A stretch of DNA of 64,000 bases from JAFGGG01 sp964634205. GTDB lineage: Bacteria; Spirochaetota; Spirochaetia; SZUA-6; RPPD01. Location: NCBI GenBank assembly GCA_964634205.1, contig CAZWKE010000001.1, positions 131,808-195,807 of the forward strand. The letters run 5' to 3'. The position numbers and the translations under genes are program-made. Below, piece by piece: positions 62,761 through 64,000 of the stretch (positions within the stretch are counted from its first letter, which is position 1; every line of letters begins with the position of its first letter). The notes below the pieces were generated by a model. That model was not told the DNA's origin and searched no databases. It saw only the letters and a program-made list of their open reading frames with translations.

Positions 62761-63932
62761 TTCGTACTCCTTATAGTAGTTTCACTGTCGAAAACGGACA
62801 GGTAATGAGGGCCGCTTATCCCCGCAGACCCTGCTGTTTTACTATAGAACATTTTTAACAGAAAATGACAGGCAGCGCCATAGGCTACGGCATTTTCTCC
62901 CAAAGAAGAAAAAAGAACCTCGCAACCCACCAGGTCGGGATAGGCACTGTTGGCCATTATCGCAGCTCTGAATTGTTCACGTATGTCAAATGAGGATGAT
63001 TTTAAAAATCCTCCCAGGAAAACATGTTTCAGGTTAAAAACGTTCACAATAAAGGCCATGTTATCGGCCAGTTCCCGGGTGAAAAGCCGGTATACCTCGG
63101 TATCATCAGGAATTTTTTTAATATCCTCGTTGGAAAGGGAAAATTGACTGTTGTTTCCCTGTTTCCAGAAGATGCTGCGGAACTCTCCGGCCGAAAAATC
63201 GGTCCCGTAATGTACGCTGTTGTTTACCACCAGTCCCAACCCGATTGCCGTGCCCCGGTACGTGTCCGACTGGTTGTTTCCCAGGCGCCATTCGGCCAGA
63301 AGAAAAAGAAAGTCTTTCAACGGTTTGCTTTTATGCCAGACGATTTCTCCCCAGCAGCAGCAGTTGGCGTCGTTGTCCACCAGCAGGGGCAGCCCGATTT
63401 CCGCCTCAAGCTCCGCGGTCAGGTTAAACGGCCGATTGATCTTCAGGGGAACGGATTCCAGGATGATCCCCTGATAGGGATTTATAATTCCCGCCAATCC
63501 GTACGATACCCCCAGCAGCGGTATGCCCAGTTCCTTTTCCTTCTGCCTGGCATAGGCCGTAATACGGTGGATGAGTTCCTTTATATTTGATTTTGAGGTT
63601 TTTTCGTCAAGCACAAGTTCATAGAGAATGGTCCCGTTCAAATCCATTCCCACTGCCCTGCAGGAATCCTGGTGCATTTCGCAGCCCACAATATGCCCGT
63701 ATCTCTCATTGATCTTTAAGCAGACGGGTTTTCTGCCGCCTGCCGGTCCGGCCTGGCCCTCTTCCACCTCAAGTACCAGCCCCTGTTTGATCAGTTCGGC
63801 CATACAGGTTGAAACCGTGGACTTATTGATATCCAGCTGTTTTGCCAGGTCGATGCGGCTGAGCAGGGGGCGCAGCCACAATGCCTTTAGGAGGTGGACG
63901 GTATTGGGGTTTGTCACAACTGGATGCAGCAT
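62757..63932 (-). CDS. ROK-family transcriptional repressor of the GH94 operon
   Basis: A 391-residue regulator. The N-terminal winged helix (LLSRIDLAKQLDINKSTVSTCMAELIKQGLV, in part, about 20-60) is followed by the ROK sugar-kinase-like fold with LLVDNDANCCCWGE and TAIGLGLVVNNSVHYG. The usual zinc motif (GEIGH then CxCGxxGC) is missing: the place reads AGEFRSIFWKQGNN, with no cysteines, so it is a regulator without kinase function. Likely inducer: glucose, cellobiose or a related sugar. It overlaps the cellobiose phosphorylase gene and has an inverted repeat in its own promoter, which suggests autoregulation. Confidence 0.9.
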   Translation of the reverse strand: MLHPVVTNPNTVHLLKALWLRPLLSRIDLAKQLDINKSTVSTCMAELIKQGLVLEVEEGQAGPAGGRKPVCLKINERYGHIVGCEMHQDSCRAVGMDLNGTILYELVLDEKTSKSNIKELIHRITAYARQKEKELGIPLLGVSYGLAGIINPYQGIILESVPLKINRPFNLTAELEAEIGLPLLVDNDANCCCWGEIVWHKSKPLKDFLFLLAEWRLGNNQSDTYRGTAIGLGLVVNNSVHYGTDFSAGEFRSIFWKQGNNSQFSLSNEDIKKIPDDTEVYRLFTRELADNMAFIVNVFNLKHVFLGGFLKSSSFDIREQFRAAIMANSAYPDLVGCEVLFSSLGENAVAYGAACHFLLKMFYSKTAGSAGISGPHYLSVFDSETTIRSTK

Positions 63933-63946
63933 GTTCTCTCTTGGTT

Positions 63947-63967
63947 AGTTGGTTTAGCGTACCAACT
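63947..63967. promoter_or_regulatory. probable ROK operator
   Basis: A perfect inverted repeat AGTTGGT - 7 bases - ACCAACT, 15 bases upstream of the ROK start. It lies over the -10 and start site of the minus-strand promoter. Size and spacing resemble operators of XylR-type ROK repressors (AGTTTGTT/AACAAACT-like). Confidence 0.6.
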
Positions 63968-63992
63968 TACATTGAAACACGCGTTATGTCAA
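63964..63992 (-). promoter_or_regulatory. promoter of the ROK-GH94 operon
   Basis: On the minus strand a perfect TTGACA is followed after 17 bases by TAAGTT (three of six). Transcription would begin inside the inverted repeat, about 25 bases before the ROK ATG. The weak -10 lowers confidence. Confidence 0.45.
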
Positions 63993-64000
63993 GGGGATTG

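Overview
The window reads as a chromosomal segment of a diderm, flagellated, fermentative bacterium, most likely a member of Spirochaetota recovered as a draft or metagenome assembly. Support for this: LPS-export genes (lptC, lptA, lptB) and many lipoprotein or signal-peptide proteins (diderm); cheR and cheB (motility); HPr kinase with HPr; a LexA DNA-binding helix with a KGSYDH sequence like spirochaetal LexA; a YmdB-like protein and a DbpA-domain pseudo-helicase that resemble spirochaetal versions as I remember them. The phylum is an inference, not a proof. I see no CRISPR array, insertion sequence, phage or rRNA gene. One 100-N gap (62020-62119) is flanked by identical 55-bp ends and is an assembly artefact inside a real gene.

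Layout. 1-2.9 kb, minus strand: two ABC-2 type permeases (one cut by the window edge) and a family 2 glycosyltransferase. 3.0-6.9 kb: a YmdB-like phosphoesterase with an altered metal site, an RseC-like membrane protein, cheR-cheB, and a bifunctional-nuclease-domain protein. 6.9-18.9 kb: a tightly packed plus-strand run of 13 genes, pyrG-lptC-lptA-lptB-rpoN-hpf-hprK-ptsH-DUF4390-ntrY-ntrX-lexA-holA, most overlapping or a few bases apart. It joins LPS export, sigma-54, HPr kinase signalling and an NtrYX-type nitrogen two-component system. glnA follows, with a sigma-54-like promoter and two large palindromes in front, a strong terminator, and tRNA-Arg(CCU). 20.6-38.6 kb: scattered housekeeping genes (nadE, ompA-like, trmB, an MBL hydrolase, dksA-like, infA, an aldo/keto reductase, aroB, argJ, a cytoplasmic GH9 enzyme, lspA) among several unknown lipoproteins and membrane proteins.

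38.7-55.9 kb is a glycogen region: a fused GT3 glycogen synthase-GT35 alpha-glucan phosphorylase of 1422 residues, a GH57 enzyme, a GT4 glycosyltransferase and a GH133 debranching enzyme. Directly upstream on the same strand is a MoxR ATPase-DUF58-transglutaminase-beta-propeller lipoprotein set. A second, stand-alone GT3 synthase lies divergently behind an SH3 lipoprotein. 56-57.6 kb: two related PsbP-like secreted proteins.

57.7-64 kb is a beta-glucoside operon: a ROK repressor, a cellobiose phosphorylase (GH94) and a second, divergent GH94 phosphorylase, overlapping by 4 bp each, with an inverted-repeat operator in front of the ROK gene. Together with the signal-less GH9 enzyme this suggests that imported cello- or related oligosaccharides are cut by phosphorolysis in the cytoplasm. 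The glucose 1-phosphate produced could feed glycolysis or the glycogen store encoded next door, and HPr kinase and NtrYX would give carbon and nitrogen status control.
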